DNA of 64,000 nt from Anaerotruncus massiliensis (ex Togo et al. 2026) (GCF_900199635.1 NZ_LT962687.1:182860-246859); one strand, 5' to 3'; positions 35,556 to 45,356 are shown, numbered from the stretch's first letter. Numbers and translations are program-made. The notes: generated by a model from the letters alone, not told the origin.

Positions 35556-36614
35556 ATGATTGAACGCAGGTTGGGAAAAACGGGAATGGACGTCTCCGTT
35601 CTCGGTCTGGGATGCTACCAGTTCACGGAAGAATTCAACGTGATGCAGGACGCGGCGTATGAGATTCTGGACTACGCCATGGACAGCGGGATCACCTATT
35701 ACGACACCGCTGAGATGTACGGCTGGGGGGAGAGCGAGGAGCTGCTCGGCAGGGCGCTCGCGCGCCACCGGGATAACCCCCGGCTGTGCTGCTCGACGAA
35801 GATGGGCTACTTCGAAAGGTCGGTCAAGGAGGAGTACGCCAACACGGTGCGGCAGACCTGCGTCGAGGCGTTCGTGGACCCGGTCAAAATGATGCGGGCG
35901 CTCAAGCACAGCATGTGGCTTTTGCAGAAGGACGTCATTGACATCTTCAATATCCACGAGCCCGACTGGCCGCAGTGGCAGATCGACTATGAGACCGCGT
36001 CGGGAGCCGCGATCGAGTTTTTGCTCGAGGCGAAGAAGGAGGGCCTGGTCAGGAGCGTCGGCTTCGGCGGATGGGACTACCACGGCCTCGCCCGGCTTGT
36101 GAAGTCGGGCAAGTTCGATTTCGTGCTCCCCGCGGGGGGGATGAGCCTCCTTTCAAAGCCCATCTACGACGAGCTCATCCCGGCGTGCGTGGAGCAGGGC
36201 GTGGGCGTCGCGCTCGGGGGCGGCTTCGGGCAGAACACGCCGTTTTTGATCGTCAAGGACCGGAGGTGGATGGAGCTTCTAAAGCCGATCGAGGACGAAC
36301 GGGTCCAAAACGTCGTGAAGAAGCTGGAACGGATTTACCGGATTTCCGACGAGACGGGCATCTCCCTGCCCGAACTGACGATCCGGTATATCATAAACCA
36401 CGAGGAGATCGCCACGCACGTCGCGGGCGCGCGGGAGCTCGCCCACGTCCGGCAGAACATCGAGTCGGCCGAAAAGGGGCCGCTCCCGCAGGACGTCTTC
36501 CGTGAGCTCGAGGAGGTCCAGGCGATCGGGGAGTGCCTGCCCATCTGGGACCTCAGGGACCTTTCACGCGAGCTTGTCAAAAAATTGGACCACTACACGG
36601 GAGGGAAAATCTGA
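35556..36614 (+). CDS. Aldo/keto reductase
   Basis: 352 residues. The AKR tetrad is visible: Asp50 (YYDTAEMYGWGESE), Tyr55, Lys82 (STKMGY) and His134 (FNIHEPDW). It reduces or oxidises a sugar carbonyl with NADPH/NADH. The protein is longer than typical AKRs because of a C-terminal extension of about 40 residues (VFRELEEVQAIGECLPIW). Its stop codon overlaps the next start (TGATG). Substrate unknown; a role in interconverting sugar and polyol is likely. Confidence 0.85.
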   Translation: MIERRLGKTGMDVSVLGLGCYQFTEEFNVMQDAAYEILDYAMDSGITYYDTAEMYGWGESEELLGRALARHRDNPRLCCSTKMGYFERSVKEEYANTVRQTCVEAFVDPVKMMRALKHSMWLLQKDVIDIFNIHEPDWPQWQIDYETASGAAIEFLLEAKKEGLVRSVGFGGWDYHGLARLVKSGKFDFVLPAGGMSLLSKPIYDELIPACVEQGVGVALGGGFGQNTPFLIVKDRRWMELLKPIEDERVQNVVKKLERIYRISDETGISLPELTIRYIINHEEIATHVAGARELAHVRQNIESAEKGPLPQDVFRELEEVQAIGECLPIWDLRDLSRELVKKLDHYTGGKI

Positions 36615-37261
36615 TGCTGCTTTACGCAGACTGCGCCAATATTGAGACGCTCAAAAAAATGGATGAGCTGGGGGTCCTCAGCGGGATCACGACGAATCCC
36701 GCCATCCTCGCCAGGGAGTCCGCGCCGCCGGTCCGGACGATCGCCAACATCTGCCGGGCGTTCCCCGGCTACCCCGTATTCGCGCAGGCCAACGCGATGG
36801 ACTGCGGCGGGATGGTGGAGATGGCCGTATCCTACGCGGCCATCAGCCCGAGGGTGGTCGTCAAGATCCCGGCCTGCGTGGAGGGGTTCCGGGCGTTTCA
36901 CAAAATCCGCGCCGAAAAACTGTTTGACAACGAGATCTGCATCACCACCGTGACGACCGCGGCGCAGGCGCTTCTCGCGTCCGCGGCGGGCGCCGACTAC
37001 GTCGCCCCCTATGTCGGCGACATCGGGCAGATCGGCTACAGCGGGATGGACACCCTCGACGCGATCGTGGCCGTCGTGGCGGGCACGCATACGAAGGTCC
37101 TCGCCGCGGCGACGGAACGCGCGCAGGATATGACGGCTGCGGCCGCGCTGGGCGTGGATATCGCAACGATTACGCCGGACGCGGCCTTTGCCGCGCTGGA
37201 AAAACCGTATCCGGTCACCGAGTGGTATTTGAAGCTGTTCACCGAAGCCGCGAAAGGATGA
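36614..37261 (+). CDS. Transaldolase / fructose-6-phosphate aldolase-like protein
   Basis: 215 residues, the size of the short FSA/TalC group. TTNPAIL at 26-32 and the Schiff-base Lys84 in VVVKIPA match the family, as does ADYVAPYVGDIGQIGYSG near residue 125-143. FSA-type enzymes cleave or form C-C bonds between dihydroxyacetone and aldehydes, while TalC proteins are transaldolases. Translationally coupled to the aldo/keto reductase. Confidence 0.82.
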   Translation: MLLYADCANIETLKKMDELGVLSGITTNPAILARESAPPVRTIANICRAFPGYPVFAQANAMDCGGMVEMAVSYAAISPRVVVKIPACVEGFRAFHKIRAEKLFDNEICITTVTTAAQALLASAAGADYVAPYVGDIGQIGYSGMDTLDAIVAVVAGTHTKVLAAATERAQDMTAAAALGVDIATITPDAAFAALEKPYPVTEWYLKLFTEAAKG

Positions 37262-37272
37262 GGAGTGGGACA

Positions 37273-38091
37273 ATGGGAAGATTTCAATACGGCGTGTGCG
37301 AGTGGTCCCTGAAAGCGCGGGGCAGAGAGCTCTGCCGGATCGCCGCAGAACAAAAACTCGATTGCTTACAGCTTGGCGTCGGCGAGGAGGTGTTGGCGGG
37401 GCAGGGCCTCGGCAGCCCGGCCGTGATCGAGGCGTACCGGCAGGGGAGTGCGGAATATGGGGTGGATATCTGTTCCCTGTCCCCCCAGTTCGTGGACCAG
37501 TACAGCTTTACGATGCCGCAGGGCGCGGAGGAGGAACGGATCGCGGCCGAACTGGTCGACCGGACGATCGACCTCTGCGGGGAATTCGGCTGCAAGTCGT
37601 TTCTGCTGCCCGTGCTGGGCAAAAACGGCATCTGCGACGGGCCGTCCTTCCACCGGGCGGCGGCATATATCAAACGGTTCAGCGAAAAAGCCGCGGAGAG
37701 GGGCATTGAGACCCATCTGGAAATCAACCAGAGCGTGGAGCAGGTCCACAACCTCCTGGACGCGGTGGATAACCCGATGGTCAAGATCTTCTTTGATTCG
37801 CAGAACCTCTATGTGTACGACGGAACGTCCATGGCGCGGTATTTTACCGCGCTGGCCGGCCTGATCGGCGGCGTCCACCTGAAGGACGGCGTCGGCCCCA
37901 TGCTTTCGGGCTCGCTGCTGGGGGAGGGGACCTCCGGGTTTTTCCGGACGGCGCGGGCGATCCTCGACAGCGATTACAAGGGGTGCCTGATTCTGGAAAG
38001 CGTCTATGACAAGGCGTCCGTATGCGGCCGGGGCGCCCCGGAGGAGCTGCTGGCGAAGGACGCCGCCCTGCTGCACAGGGTCTTCGACTGA
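37273..38091 (+). CDS. Sugar-phosphate isomerase/epimerase-type TIM barrel protein (second)
   Basis: 272 residues. Metal ligands of the fold are Glu150 (THLEINQS), Asp175 (IFFDSQN), His202 (GVHLKDG) and Glu242 (LILESVYD). Distant from the 27277 protein in sequence but the same superfamily, which includes IolE, IolI, UlaE and D-psicose epimerases. Position between the transaldolase-like and SDR genes suggests an epimerase step. ATG at 37273 follows GAGGAG. Confidence 0.78.
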   Translation: MGRFQYGVCEWSLKARGRELCRIAAEQKLDCLQLGVGEEVLAGQGLGSPAVIEAYRQGSAEYGVDICSLSPQFVDQYSFTMPQGAEEERIAAELVDRTIDLCGEFGCKSFLLPVLGKNGICDGPSFHRAAAYIKRFSEKAAERGIETHLEINQSVEQVHNLLDAVDNPMVKIFFDSQNLYVYDGTSMARYFTALAGLIGGVHLKDGVGPMLSGSLLGEGTSGFFRTARAILDSDYKGCLILESVYDKASVCGRGAPEELLAKDAALLHRVFD

Positions 38092-38122
38092 CCCTTTATT
38101 TTAAATTCGGGGAGGAAACGCA

Positions 38123-38899
38123 TTGAAAGACAGGCTCAATTTGTTTGACCTGGCCGGCCAGAAGGCCATCGTGACCGGCGGGAACCAGGGGATGGGCAGG
38201 GAGGTCGCGCGGTATTTTGCCTATTACGGCGCGGAGGTATGCCTTGTCGACCTGGCGAAAAACCTGGAGGACACGGCGCGCAGGCTGGCGGAGGAGACGG
38301 GCGGCGTGTTCCATTCGGTCGTTGGGGACCTCTCCGCGTCCGGGGCGAGAAAGGCCGCCTACGACGCGGCGCTGGACTCGCTCGGCGGAAGGCTGGACAT
38401 CCTCGTCAACTGCGCGGGCATCCAGATCCTGCACAAGGCGGAGGAGTTCCCCTTCGAGGACTACCGGAAGGTGATGGACGTCAACCTTGACGCGGTGTTC
38501 GAGCTCACCCAGCTCGCCGGCAGGACGATGCTCCCGCAGGGAAGCGGCAAGATCATCAACTTCGCCTCCATGACCAGCTTCATCGCGGGGCTCAACGTCG
38601 TCCCCTACACGGCCTCGAAGGGCGGCGTGATGCAGCTTACCAAAGCGTTCTCCAACGAGTGGGCGGGCAAGGGCATCCAGGTCAACGCGGTCGCGCCCGG
38701 GTACATCATGACGAAAATGAATTGGGAGTTCTTCCATGATAAGCAGGCGAGCGGCGGAATCTTCCGGAGGATCGCCATGGGACGCTGGGGCGAGCCGGAG
38801 GATATCGCGGCGGCGGTCCTGTTTTTGGCGTCGAAGGCCGCCGGCTATATGACGGGCGTCACGATGCCGGTCGACGGCGGCTTCCTCGCGATGGAATAG
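38123..38899 (+). CDS. Short-chain dehydrogenase (gluconate 5-dehydrogenase/KduD-like)
   Basis: 258 residues with a TTG start behind GGGGAGG. Cofactor loop TGGNQGMG (18-25), NCAG (96-99), Asn121, and the catalytic Ser149-Tyr162-Lys166 set. N-terminal LNLFDLAGQKAIVTGG and C-terminal GVTMPVDGGF resemble gluconate 5-dehydrogenase and 2-deoxygluconate 3-dehydrogenase. It probably oxidises or reduces a sugar acid or ketose. Confidence 0.87.
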   Translation: MKDRLNLFDLAGQKAIVTGGNQGMGREVARYFAYYGAEVCLVDLAKNLEDTARRLAEETGGVFHSVVGDLSASGARKAAYDAALDSLGGRLDILVNCAGIQILHKAEEFPFEDYRKVMDVNLDAVFELTQLAGRTMLPQGSGKIINFASMTSFIAGLNVVPYTASKGGVMQLTKAFSNEWAGKGIQVNAVAPGYIMTKMNWEFFHDKQASGGIFRRIAMGRWGEPEDIAAAVLFLASKAAGYMTGVTMPVDGGFLAME

Positions 38900-38921
38900 C
38901 ACCGGGAATGGGAGGCTGGTT

Positions 38922-40031
38922 ATGGGAAAATTGAGAATCGGGATCATCGGCTGCGGCTCGATCGCGCGGGTGAAACACGTAAGGGCGCTGTTACAGTTCC
39001 CGGACCGCTGCGAGATCACCGCGCTGGCGGATATGCAGCCGGCGGCGGCATACAGCCTCCGGGAGGACCTGCTGCCCGGCGCAAAGGTCTGCGAGGACTT
39101 TGAAGAGCTCCTGAACGATCCCGCTGTGGACGCGGTCCACATCTGTACGCCCAACCATTCGCACTGCGAAATCGCGGTCAAGGCCCTCAACGCGGGCAAG
39201 CACGTCATGTGCGAAAAGCCGATGGCCGAAAGCTACGCGGACGCGTGCAGGATGGTGGAGGCCGCGAAGAAAAACCAGAGGAAGCTCACCGTCGGCTACC
39301 AGAACCGGTTCCGGGACGACTCGCAGGCTGTCCACGCGGCCGCGCGCGCGGGCGACCTGGGGGAGATCTACTACGCGAAGGCGCACGCCACGCGCAGAAA
39401 AAAGGTCCCCACATGGGGCCGCTTCCTTTCGATGGAGGCGCAGGGCGGCGGGCCGCTGATCGATATCGGCACCCACGCCATCGACCTCGCCCTGTGGTTT
39501 ATGGATAACTATGAGATCGCGTCGGTCACGGCCGCGGCGTTCAAGGGCCTGGTCGACGACCCGGCCGGCAACGTGTGGGGCCCCTGGGACCCCGCCAAAT
39601 TCGAGGTGGAGGACTCGGCGTTCGGCTTTATCCGCATGAAAAACGGCGCGCTCCTCAGCGTGGAGGCGTCCTGGGCGCTCAACATTCCCGACGCGCGGGA
39701 AGCGTGCGTGACGGTGTGCGGGACGAAGGGCGGGGCGCAGCAGCTGCAGGGCGACTACGGCCCGGGCTCCTACCGGTGGAAGCTGGTGAAGGCGGAATAC
39801 GACCGGCTCGTCACGGTCACGCCCGACGGCCCGGAAAAATTCATCCCGATGGGCGATCTGGCCGACGAGGTGCTCTCCCTCGCGCCGGTCCGGGAGATGG
39901 ACAGTTGGCTCACCGATTTGGAGGGTGGCAGGCCGCACGCGGTGCGTGCCGAACAGGCCGCCGCCGTGGTCAGGGTGATCGAAACGATGTATGAATCTGC
40001 GAGGCAGGGCAGGACGATCCGCCTCGACTGA
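38922..40031 (+). CDS. Gfo/Idh/MocA-family oxidoreductase
   Basis: 369 residues. N-terminal Rossmann motif GCGSIA (10-15), EKP at 98-100 (catalytic Lys of the family) and GTHAIDLALWFMD with the active-site His near residue 185. The family oxidises sugars, inositols and uronates or takes part in redox-assisted epimerisation. It is the last gene of the 33457-40031 operon, 22 bases after the SDR. It is followed by two large hairpins. Substrate unknown. Confidence 0.86.
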   Translation: MGKLRIGIIGCGSIARVKHVRALLQFPDRCEITALADMQPAAAYSLREDLLPGAKVCEDFEELLNDPAVDAVHICTPNHSHCEIAVKALNAGKHVMCEKPMAESYADACRMVEAAKKNQRKLTVGYQNRFRDDSQAVHAAARAGDLGEIYYAKAHATRRKKVPTWGRFLSMEAQGGGPLIDIGTHAIDLALWFMDNYEIASVTAAAFKGLVDDPAGNVWGPWDPAKFEVEDSAFGFIRMKNGALLSVEASWALNIPDAREACVTVCGTKGGAQQLQGDYGPGSYRWKLVKAEYDRLVTVTPDGPEKFIPMGDLADEVLSLAPVREMDSWLTDLEGGRPHAVRAEQAAAVVRVIETMYESARQGRTIRLD

Positions 40032-40042
40032 CCAAAATGGAA

Positions 40043-40156
40043 GGAAGCGGGCCCCCGCGCCGTCCGGGGCGGAGACCCGCTTCCATTTCCGCCCGTCTCC
40101 GGCGAAACGCGGACAGGGCAATTACGGGCGCGGAGTCCGCGTCCGTAATTGCCCTG
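40043..40156. terminator. Two hairpins between convergent operons
   Basis: GGAAGCGGG (40043-40051) pairs with CCCGCTTCC (40076-40084), with TTTT beyond it on the minus strand. CAGGGCAATTACGG (40114-40127) pairs with CCGTAATTGCCCTG (40143-40156), with a further inner CGCGG/CCGCG stem. They probably end transcription from both sides. Confidence 0.6.
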
Positions 40157-40204
40157 TGCAACGGGAATCCGTGCCTGCCGGGGGTTCCTCCGGGGTAGGG
40201 GGAC

Positions 40205-41251
40205 CTATCCGGCGTTCGGATGGATGATGATCTTGATGACGTCCTTTTCGTGCATCACCCGGTCGAGGCCGTCGAAATAATGGTCGAGGTCGTATTCGCC
40301 GCTGATCAGCGCCTTGGCGTTGACCTTGCCCGCGGCGATGGCGCCCACCGCCCTGCCGAAATCGCCCACCTGGCTGAGGGAGGAGTAATAGGTGAGCTCC
40401 CGGTCCCAGAATTCACTGAAGGGGAAGCGGAGCGTCGGACGCTCGCCGCGGTAGTAGCCGTAGCCGAGAATCCGCCCGCCCATCTTCATGAGCCTGGGGG
40501 TGGAGTAGACGAGCTCCTCGGCGCCCGTGGCGTCGAAGAGGCAGTCGAACCCGAGCGGGTAGCGGGAAAGAAGCTCCTTCTCATGCTTGGAATAGTCGCC
40601 GCGGTCCATCAAAACGGTTTCGATCCCGAGCGCCTTGACCTTTTCCAATTTGGCCGCGGACGACGCGCAGACCACGACGTGGTTCGCGTTGCTGTGCGAC
40701 GCCAGCATCGCGAGGATCATGCCCATCGGGCCGGCGCCCATGACGAGCACGTCGTCGCCGTAGCGGATGTTCATCTGATCCATGGAGTGCATGCAGCAGG
40801 CGACAGGCTCGGAAAGACAGCCCTCGTTGAAGCTGACGTGATCCGGCAGCCGGACCGCCTTGCCCTCGGCGACCTTCACATATTCCGCGAAGCCGCCGTC
40901 CGCCTTGTTCCCCAGGTTCCGCTTGTCCGGGCAGTGGATGAAATCACCTTTTTTGCAGTAATGGCAGACGCCGCAGGGAACGGTGTTGTCGGCGGTGACC
41001 CGGTCGCCCACCCGGAAGGTCGTGACGGCGTCGCCGACCTCATGGACATAGCCGGCGAACTCATGGCCCGGGATCAGCGGATACCCGGAGCAGCTGCTCC
41101 CGCCGGGCGCCTCGTGGTCCGCCTCGACGCCGTGGCAGATGCTGCAGCTCATCACCTTGATGACAATGTCATGGCTCCCGCAGACGGGATCGGGCATCTC
41201 GCGGATCGACGCGTTTTCCCTGAGCGGCTTTTCATAATACAGCGCTTTCAT
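40205..41251 (-). CDS. Zinc-dependent medium-chain dehydrogenase (second)
   Basis: 348 residues. Catalytic site Cys39 in SICHGVEADHE and His63-Glu64 (PGHEFAG). Structural zinc C93, C96, C99, C107. NAD motif VLVMGAGPMGMILAML. The catalytic loop CSICHG differs from the usual CGICGSD. Oxidises a polyol or sugar. Start follows GGAAGGAG. It is the last gene of a four-gene minus-strand operon (45267 to 40205). Confidence 0.86.
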   Translation of the reverse strand: MKALYYEKPLRENASIREMPDPVCGSHDIVIKVMSCSICHGVEADHEAPGGSSCSGYPLIPGHEFAGYVHEVGDAVTTFRVGDRVTADNTVPCGVCHYCKKGDFIHCPDKRNLGNKADGGFAEYVKVAEGKAVRLPDHVSFNEGCLSEPVACCMHSMDQMNIRYGDDVLVMGAGPMGMILAMLASHSNANHVVVCASSAAKLEKVKALGIETVLMDRGDYSKHEKELLSRYPLGFDCLFDATGAEELVYSTPRLMKMGGRILGYGYYRGERPTLRFPFSEFWDRELTYYSSLSQVGDFGRAVGAIAAGKVNAKALISGEYDLDHYFDGLDRVMHEKDVIKIIIHPNAG

Positions 41252-41292
41252 AGCTTTCTCCTTCCCAGTCGGGGCGCGGCGCGCCGGAGCGA

Positions 41293-42747
41293 TCAGGACT
41301 CGTGGTATTTTTTCATGGCGTACCGGAAGATGATGGATTTCTCCTGCGTCACCTCTTCCAGGACGGAGGACATGCACTCGCGGCTGTTCCCGCTCATCTT
41401 CTTGCCGCCGCCGAAGGGCAGCTCCTGCGCGCGGAACCCGCCGGAACCGTTGACGGCGACCATGCCCGTTCTTAAACTCGCGGCCACCTTCATGGCGTCC
41501 TGGAAGTCGTTCGTGATGACGCCCGAGCTGAGGCCGTAGTCGGAGGTCTCAGCGATCTCAATCGCTTCATCCAGCGTCTGGAAGGTGAAGATGGGGAAGA
41601 TCGGTCCAAAGATCTCCATGTTTTTGCAGATATCCATATCCTTCGTGCAGTTGTCGAGCACCGTGGGCATGTAATACGCACCCCTCCGGACACCGCCGTA
41701 CACCAGCTTGGCGCCCTGGCCGATGGTGTGCCGCACCTGCTGCTCGACCTCTTTGGCGGCCGCTTCGCTGATCAGCACGCCGAAGTCGGTCTCGAGATCC
41801 ATCAGGTCGCCCTCCTTCACCGTTTTCAGGCGCTCCTCGATCAGCCGGGTGACAAATTCGTCCTTGATCGACTCGTGGACGATGAACCGTTTGGCGCCCG
41901 AGCAGCACTGGCCCGCGTTCCGCGTCTTGTCGCCCGCCTCGTTGACGGCCAGGTCCATGTCGCAGTCCGCGCAGATGATGAGCGGATCGTTGCCGCCAAG
42001 CTCGAACTTATAGGCGGTGAGGTTTTCGGCGGCATGCCGGGCGATCTCCTTGCCCGCCTCCACGCCGCCCGTGAGGTTGAGCTGGGCGATGCTGGGGTTG
42101 TCGGAAATCCAGTTGCCGACGGTGGAGCCGCGGCCGGTGACGCACTGCACGGCGCCCGGCGTAACGCCCGCCTCCACCAGAAGCCCCATGAGCTTTAAGA
42201 CGGTGAGCGGATTGGAGGTCGCGGGCTTCACGACGATGGCGTTGCCCGCCATCAGCGCCGGACCCGCCTTAAACGCCCAGAGGGCGGCCGGGAAATTGAA
42301 GGGGACGATGCAGGCGATGACGCCGAGCGGCTCGTGCACCGTCACCTGGAGGTCGTCGTCGTAGCCGCCCTCGATGCCCATGGGCATCGTCTTCCCGTAT
42401 TGGTGCTTGACGATCTCGATGGAGCTCTCGAACGTCATGTAGACGGAGTCGATCTCGCCGTAGGAGTCGAAGATCGGCTTGCCCGTCTCGAGCGTGAGGG
42501 TCCTGGCGAGCTCGTCCCGGTACTCCGTGAGGAGCTCCAGATACCTGCGCAGGATTTTCGCGCGCTCGCGGACGATGACCCGGTTCCACTGCTTCTGGGC
42601 CGTGACGGCGTCGGCGATGGCGCGGTCGACGTCCTCCTTAGCGGCGTTGGGCACCGTCTCAAGCAGCTTGCCGTCGTAGGGGTTGGTGACGTCGATGGTC
42701 GCCCGGTTGGCGGCGTCCACCCAGTTTCCGCTGATCAGCATTTTCAT
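41293..42747 (-). CDS. NAD(P)-dependent aldehyde dehydrogenase (copy 1)
   Basis: 484 residues. Active-site motifs: PFNFP (Asn151), Glu249 (KFELGGNDP) and Cys281/Cys282 (NAGQCCSGAKRF). Oxidises an aldehyde such as lactaldehyde, glycolaldehyde or succinate semialdehyde-type products to the acid. It is clearly a paralogue of the gene at 47645 (shared YDDDLQ(V/I)T(V/I)HEPLG, KMSGNSRE and C-terminal SI(I/V)FRYA). The two copies sit in opposite operons of the island, which suggests two aldehyde-producing routes. RBS AAGGAG. Confidence 0.88.
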   Translation of the reverse strand: MKMLISGNWVDAANRATIDVTNPYDGKLLETVPNAAKEDVDRAIADAVTAQKQWNRVIVRERAKILRRYLELLTEYRDELARTLTLETGKPIFDSYGEIDSVYMTFESSIEIVKHQYGKTMPMGIEGGYDDDLQVTVHEPLGVIACIVPFNFPAALWAFKAGPALMAGNAIVVKPATSNPLTVLKLMGLLVEAGVTPGAVQCVTGRGSTVGNWISDNPSIAQLNLTGGVEAGKEIARHAAENLTAYKFELGGNDPLIICADCDMDLAVNEAGDKTRNAGQCCSGAKRFIVHESIKDEFVTRLIEERLKTVKEGDLMDLETDFGVLISEAAAKEVEQQVRHTIGQGAKLVYGGVRRGAYYMPTVLDNCTKDMDICKNMEIFGPIFPIFTFQTLDEAIEIAETSDYGLSSGVITNDFQDAMKVAASLRTGMVAVNGSGGFRAQELPFGGGKKMSGNSRECMSSVLEEVTQEKSIIFRYAMKKYHES

Positions 42748-42767
42748 GGTTTCGCTCTCCTTTTCGA

Positions 42768-44219
42768 TCATTGATAATAGCGTTTGCGTTCTTTGAGATA
42801 ACTGTTGAACCGTTCCTGGTAGGCGGCGCTGATCGCCGGATTGGGAACAAAAGCGTCCGACACCCGGACCATCCGGGAGATGGCCTCCGTATAGCCCGAA
42901 TAGAAGCCGATTCCCACGGCGCCCAGAATCGCCGCGCCCACGGAGGAGACCTCGGGATTCAGCACACGCCGCACCTCCTTTTGCAGGAGGTCGGATTTGA
43001 GCTGGAGCCATTTGGAGGAGCCGGAACCGCCGCCCCCGCAGTAGAGGGCCTCGCAGGGAGCGCCGACCGTTTTTTCGATCCCCTCGGCCACCTCCTTGAC
43101 CCGGTAGGTGATCCCCTCGATGATCGCCTGATAGACGGCGTGGTTCGGCATGGAGGTGTCGAAGCCGGTGAGCGCGCAGTTCGTCTTGTCGTTGCTCATG
43201 AGGAAGGCGACGCGCGACGACGCGTCGAAGCGGATCTGCTCCTCCATCTCGGCGAACAGGTTCCCGCCGCCCCGGTAAATTTCGTTCCGGTACCAGGAGA
43301 GGTACCTGCCGGTGATGGCCGCGCCGTTGATGGAGTGGGTGTCCCGGGAAAACGCGCAGCCCAGTTCGGCGGGGGTGCAGACTGCCGCGGGAGCCCTGCC
43401 CCGCGAGAAGCTTCCGAGCATTTCGTAGGTCCCGGAAACGTCGCCGAAGATCCGGTCCCGCTCCGGATTGACCCCGAGCCCCAGAAATCCGCACTCCGCG
43501 TCGTGCGCGCCAAGGACGATGGGAATCTCGCGGGGCAGCCGGACATCGCCGATCCGGTCCAGACTTGCCAGGACGCAGGCGGAATCGTGGACCTCGCCGC
43601 CCGCCTGTGACACATCGATGCCGATGCAGGAGGCGATGGTATCCGACCACTCCTTCCCGACGACGTCAAAAAGGGATTTTCTGCAGGCCAGCGTGTAGTC
43701 GATGTGGATGCCGAGCCCCATCCTGCAAAGGAGGTATTCCTGAATGCTCAGGTAGCGGCGGGCCCTCTGGTACACGTCGGGCTCATGGCGCTTGAGCCAT
43801 AGGATTTTGGAGCACAGGAGGGTCGAAAAACAGGGCCCGCCGGTGATGGCGCGGAATTTTTCATCCCCGACGAGGTAGGTGATCTCCTCGGCCTCGCGCC
43901 GGGCGCGCGTGTCGAACGCCATGATCATGTTCCGCAAGGGCTTCAGGTCTCCGTCCACGGGGACCAGCGAGTCGCCCATCACCGAGAAGCTGACGCACGC
44001 GATCTCACAGAGCCCGCGGCACGCCTCGAGGGCCTCGCGAAGGGAGTCCTGGAGGTTTTTCCAGATCGTGTCCGCGTCCATCTCGCACCGGCCGATGCCG
44101 GTGTTCAGCCAGAGGTTCTTCTTGGACGCCCCGGTGAGGATGCCGCCGTCCTCCAGATCGATGAGGTTTGTCCGGACGTTCGACGTGCCGACGTCGATGA
44201 CGAGAACCGCTCTTTTCAT
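42768..44219 (-). CDS. FGGY-family carbohydrate kinase (copy 1)
   Basis: 483 residues. Actin-like kinase fold: N-terminal VLVIDVGTSNVRTNLIDL phosphate loop, VLGAHDAECGFLGLG with the catalytic Asp, and the C-terminal ALYCGGGGSGSSKWLQL nucleotide motif. Phosphorylates a sugar or polyol (xylulose, ribulose, fuculose or similar). Start follows GGGATGAGG. Operon with the hydroxyacid dehydrogenase five bases upstream. Confidence 0.86.
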   Translation of the reverse strand: MKRAVLVIDVGTSNVRTNLIDLEDGGILTGASKKNLWLNTGIGRCEMDADTIWKNLQDSLREALEACRGLCEIACVSFSVMGDSLVPVDGDLKPLRNMIMAFDTRARREAEEITYLVGDEKFRAITGGPCFSTLLCSKILWLKRHEPDVYQRARRYLSIQEYLLCRMGLGIHIDYTLACRKSLFDVVGKEWSDTIASCIGIDVSQAGGEVHDSACVLASLDRIGDVRLPREIPIVLGAHDAECGFLGLGVNPERDRIFGDVSGTYEMLGSFSRGRAPAAVCTPAELGCAFSRDTHSINGAAITGRYLSWYRNEIYRGGGNLFAEMEEQIRFDASSRVAFLMSNDKTNCALTGFDTSMPNHAVYQAIIEGITYRVKEVAEGIEKTVGAPCEALYCGGGGSGSSKWLQLKSDLLQKEVRRVLNPEVSSVGAAILGAVGIGFYSGYTEAISRMVRVSDAFVPNPAISAAYQERFNSYLKERKRYYQ

Positions 44220-44223
44220 CGCC

Positions 44224-45267
44224 TCATCCCTGCCTGACATGGACCATCGGCTCGCCTCGGAAGTACCGGTCAAGGTCCTTGAGCAGGACGGCGATCGAGT
44301 TGCCCGCGACATTGCTCGTCGTCCCCGCGAGGTGGGGGGTGAGCGTGACGTTGTCGAGCTTGAGAAGGGGGTTGTCCGGGTTGATCGGCTCGTGGGAGAA
44401 GACGTCGAGGGCGGCCCCGGCGATCCGATGGTCCCGCAGGACCTCGATCAGGGCGTCTTCGTCGATGAGCCCCGCGCGGGCGGTGTTGATAAAGAACGCG
44501 GAGGGCTTCATCCTCCGAAACTCTTCGCGCCCGAGCATACCCCTGCTCTCCTCGCTGAGGCGGGCGTGTATGGTGATAAAGTCGGAGGTTTCCAGCAGCC
44601 GGTCGAGCGATACGGGCTCCGCGCCGAGCGCGCGCACCTTTTCCGCGGGCATGTAATTTTCATAGGCGATGATCCGGCACCCGAACGCCCGCAGGCGCTC
44701 CGCGACCATCTGGCCGATCGCGCCGTATCCGATGATCCCGACGGTCTTGTCGGCAAGGTTGTGGGAATAGGGGTAATTGCGGAACCGGACGACCCAGCTG
44801 CCGCCGTTGGCGGTGAGGGAGCTTCTCGCGATGTTCCGCGACTCGGCGATGATCATGCCGACCGTGTAATCCGCGACGGGCGCGGCGACCCGGCCGGGGG
44901 AGCAGACGACGGCCACGCCGCGCTCCCCGGCGCAGGCGAGGTTGACGTTCTCCACGCCGCTTCTCGTCACCCCGATCAGCTTGAGGCGCTTCGCGGCCTC
45001 GATGACCCGGGAGCCGATCGCCACAAAATCGGTGACAATGATGTCCGCGCCGGCCGCCTTTTCAAGCAGCTCCGCCGGGGGCGTAAACCATTCGGGGCCC
45101 GCCGTCTCAGTCTTCAGGATATACTGGGCCCGCTCGTTTTCATCCGCTCCCATGGAGACCTCAATGATGTCCACGTCAACGTCATAGGGGGCAAAGCGGT
45201 ACAGGTTCTCGCGGACGTCCTGTTCGGAAATCGAGAAGTCCGCGACGAATAAGAGCTTTTGTCTCAA
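44224..45267 (-). CDS. D-isomer-specific 2-hydroxyacid dehydrogenase
   Basis: About 347 residues. NAD-binding VGIIGYGAIGQMVAE, substrate Arg in TRSGVENV, Glu in DVFSHEP and catalytic His in LTPHLAGTTSN. Interconverts a 2-keto acid and a D-2-hydroxy acid, such as glycerate/hydroxypyruvate or glyoxylate/glycolate; the latter fits a glycolaldehyde branch (inference). Start uncertain: TTG at 45267 has GGTGA five bases upstream; GTG 45276 and TTG 45279 are alternatives. First gene of the minus operon. Confidence 0.83.
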   Translation of the reverse strand: MRQKLLFVADFSISEQDVRENLYRFAPYDVDVDIIEVSMGADENERAQYILKTETAGPEWFTPPAELLEKAAGADIIVTDFVAIGSRVIEAAKRLKLIGVTRSGVENVNLACAGERGVAVVCSPGRVAAPVADYTVGMIIAESRNIARSSLTANGGSWVVRFRNYPYSHNLADKTVGIIGYGAIGQMVAERLRAFGCRIIAYENYMPAEKVRALGAEPVSLDRLLETSDFITIHARLSEESRGMLGREEFRRMKPSAFFINTARAGLIDEDALIEVLRDHRIAGAALDVFSHEPINPDNPLLKLDNVTLTPHLAGTTSNVAGNSIAVLLKDLDRYFRGEPMVHVRQG

Positions 45268-45280
45268 GGCGGTCACCAAC

Positions 45281-45356
45281 TTATTATTGTTTTAATAATA
45301 ATTATAATATAAATATTTGCTTACACGATTATAGCAGTATTAAATCAGAAAAGCAA
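45281..45356 (-). promoter_or_regulatory. Promoter and candidate ROK operator of the minus-strand dehydrogenase-kinase operon
   Basis: Minus strand TTGCTT (45356-45351), 17-base spacer, TATAAT (45333-45328). Downstream, TTATTATT-GTTTT-AATAATAA (45281-45301) is a perfect 8-bp inverted repeat in the leader, like the one at the ROK promoter. Confidence 0.65.
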